From contig JAIKYM010000127.1 of assembly GCA_024683115.1 (NCBI GenBank), positions 1 through 5,483 of the forward strand: DNA of 5,483 bases, given 5' to 3'. Of the stretch, positions 4,697 to 5,483 are shown piece by piece. The notes beneath the pieces were generated by a model. It was not told the origin of the DNA and did not search any database. It was given only the letters and a program-made list of their open reading frames with translations. The number at the start of each line of letters is the position of its first letter. Position 1 is the stretch's first letter. Origin of the DNA: Bacilli bacterium (lineage in GTDB: Bacteria > Bacillota_I > Bacilli_A > RF39 > UBA660). The translations under genes and the position numbers were made by a program.

Positions 4697-5483
4697 ATGG
4701 ATAAAGAAAATATAAAAAGAGGAGCTTTTCTTAAGACTTTAAGAGAGAATGCTTTATACACTGAACGTGATTTAGCTGAACTTATTGGAGTTGAACCAAG
4801 TGATGTTACTGTATGGGAAACTGGTATTAAATTCCCAGAAGATAATATTATTATTGAAAAGCTTGCTAAAATATTAAATGTATCTAAAAGAGAAATTTTA
4901 AACGGTGAATATAATAAGAAGAGTAAGGATACTGATAAGTATGCTGAATTAGATTACGTAGAAGATGATTCAGAAAATAAAGAAGTAACTAATAATATGA
5001 AGAAAACAGTTGCTTTAGTAGTTCTTGCTTGTGTAGTATTATTTGTATTTATAATTGCTTTAGCTGCTTTAACTAGACCAAGTACTGGTACAGACGAAGT
5101 TTACTATGTAGCATCTGATGTAAGAGAACCAATTGTTCATAAACCACATGTTAAAAATGAACATATTATATATAATACACAAGTATTAAGTTCTAATACT
5201 GCTAATGATAGAACTAGTGAATTAGTTAAATATAGTTTTATTTATCAAGATGGTAAATATGTAAAAGCTACAAGTAATTATAGAATTGAATACTATGATT
5301 CTACATTCTATTTAACTATATATGGAAAGAATAGAACTTTCTATGCTGAAGAAAATGTATTTAAGAAGTTAATTAAACATACATCTAGTAATAAAACTAA
5401 AACTGTAGAAGTTGAAATAACTCCTCCATATGGATCAGTTAACTGCGATACTTATATATGTGAATCAAATGCTGATTATTACA
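4697..5483 (+). CDS. Membrane-anchored XRE-family HTH protein with extracellular domain (3' end outside window)
   Basis: The frame is open from ATG 4697 to the window edge (262 codons). Residues 8-70 form an XRE/Cro-type helix-turn-helix: FLKTLRENALYTERDLAELI, then GVEPSDVTVWETG (the recognition-helix region with the conserved W40-E41), then LAKILNVSKREILNGE, a common ending of this class in Bacillota. An acidic, Lys-containing linker (71-100) leads to NNMKK and one strong membrane helix at about 103-125. Basic residues before the helix place the DNA-binding domain in the cytoplasm and the rest outside. The outer part (126 onward) is rich in Tyr, Asn and Thr, probably beta-structured, with a Cys pair at C250 and C255; I do not recognise its family. 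The layout fits a one-component transmembrane regulator that could sense an envelope signal. RodZ has a similar plan, but the HTH here is of the regulatory XRE type. The start has AGGGA (4683-4687) 9 nt upstream. The ligand and targets are unknown. Confidence 0.85.
   Translation, partial: MDKENIKRGAFLKTLRENALYTERDLAELIGVEPSDVTVWETGIKFPEDNIIIEKLAKILNVSKREILNGEYNKKSKDTDKYAELDYVEDDSENKEVTNNMKKTVALVVLACVVLFVFIIALAALTRPSTGTDEVYYVASDVREPIVHKPHVKNEHIIYNTQVLSSNTANDRTSELVKYSFIYQDGKYVKATSNYRIEYYDSTFYLTIYGKNRTFYAEENVFKKLIKHTSSNKTKTVEVEITPPYGSVNCDTYICESNADYY

Noticed and set aside
4687..4704. Tiny frame MVDYG overlapping the start of the HTH-TM gene
   Set aside because: Five codons, with the purine-rich site too close to its ATG; it most likely arises by chance, although an overlapping leader peptide cannot be fully excluded.
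1..5483. Possible mycoplasma-type genetic code (TGA as Trp)
   Set aside because: All four complete genes end in TAA, no in-frame TGA occurs, and Trp is encoded by TGG, so the window neither needs nor tests an altered code. The sortase anchor also argues for a walled cell.

Overview
The window is a stretch of very AT-rich bacterial chromosome (about 30% GC by eye). It looks like a low-GC, Gram-positive-type Bacillota member. The evidence is an RNase Y that reads colinearly with the Bacillus protein, strong AGGAGG-type ribosome binding sites, sigma-A-like promoters with TATAAT boxes, and a surface protein ending in a sortase-type cell-wall anchor. That anchor argues against a wall-less mycoplasma. 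An uncultured gut Bacilli or Clostridia lineage is a plausible source, but the window alone does not fix the taxon.

Layout from left to right. Positions 1-329 hold the C-terminal end of a cell-wall-anchored surface protein, with an Ig-like domain end, an NPNTG motif, a membrane helix and a basic tail, closed by a terminator. A sigma-A-like promoter then drives rny (437-1990), the membrane-bound endoribonuclease RNase Y, whose terminator hairpin begins inside its last codons. Another promoter and a strong ribosome binding site lead to a YdjI-like SPFH/Band 7 protein (2105-3340) with an unusual Pro/Ala/Val-rich tail. A bidirectional terminator (3357-3387) separates it from a convergent gene on the minus strand, an HD-domain dGTPase-like phosphohydrolase (3386-4522). 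A 162-174 bp divergent region carries back-to-back promoters and a palindrome. The last gene, open at the right edge (4697 onward), encodes a one-piece transmembrane regulator-like protein: XRE-type helix-turn-helix, acidic linker, one membrane helix and an extracellular domain of unknown family.

Each complete gene appears to be its own transcription unit, with its own promoter and terminator, so this is not an obvious operon or defence island. Three of the five proteins are predicted to be membrane-associated or cell-surface (anchor protein, RNase Y, HTH-TM protein), and the SPFH protein probably works at membranes. The least explained parts are the SPFH tail that takes the place of the zinc ribbon usual in many relatives, the HTH-TM protein with its nearby palindrome, the very short leader of the dGTPase gene, and the hairpin at the predicted 5' end of the rny mRNA. 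No rRNA, tRNA, CRISPR array, insertion sequence or phage gene was seen.
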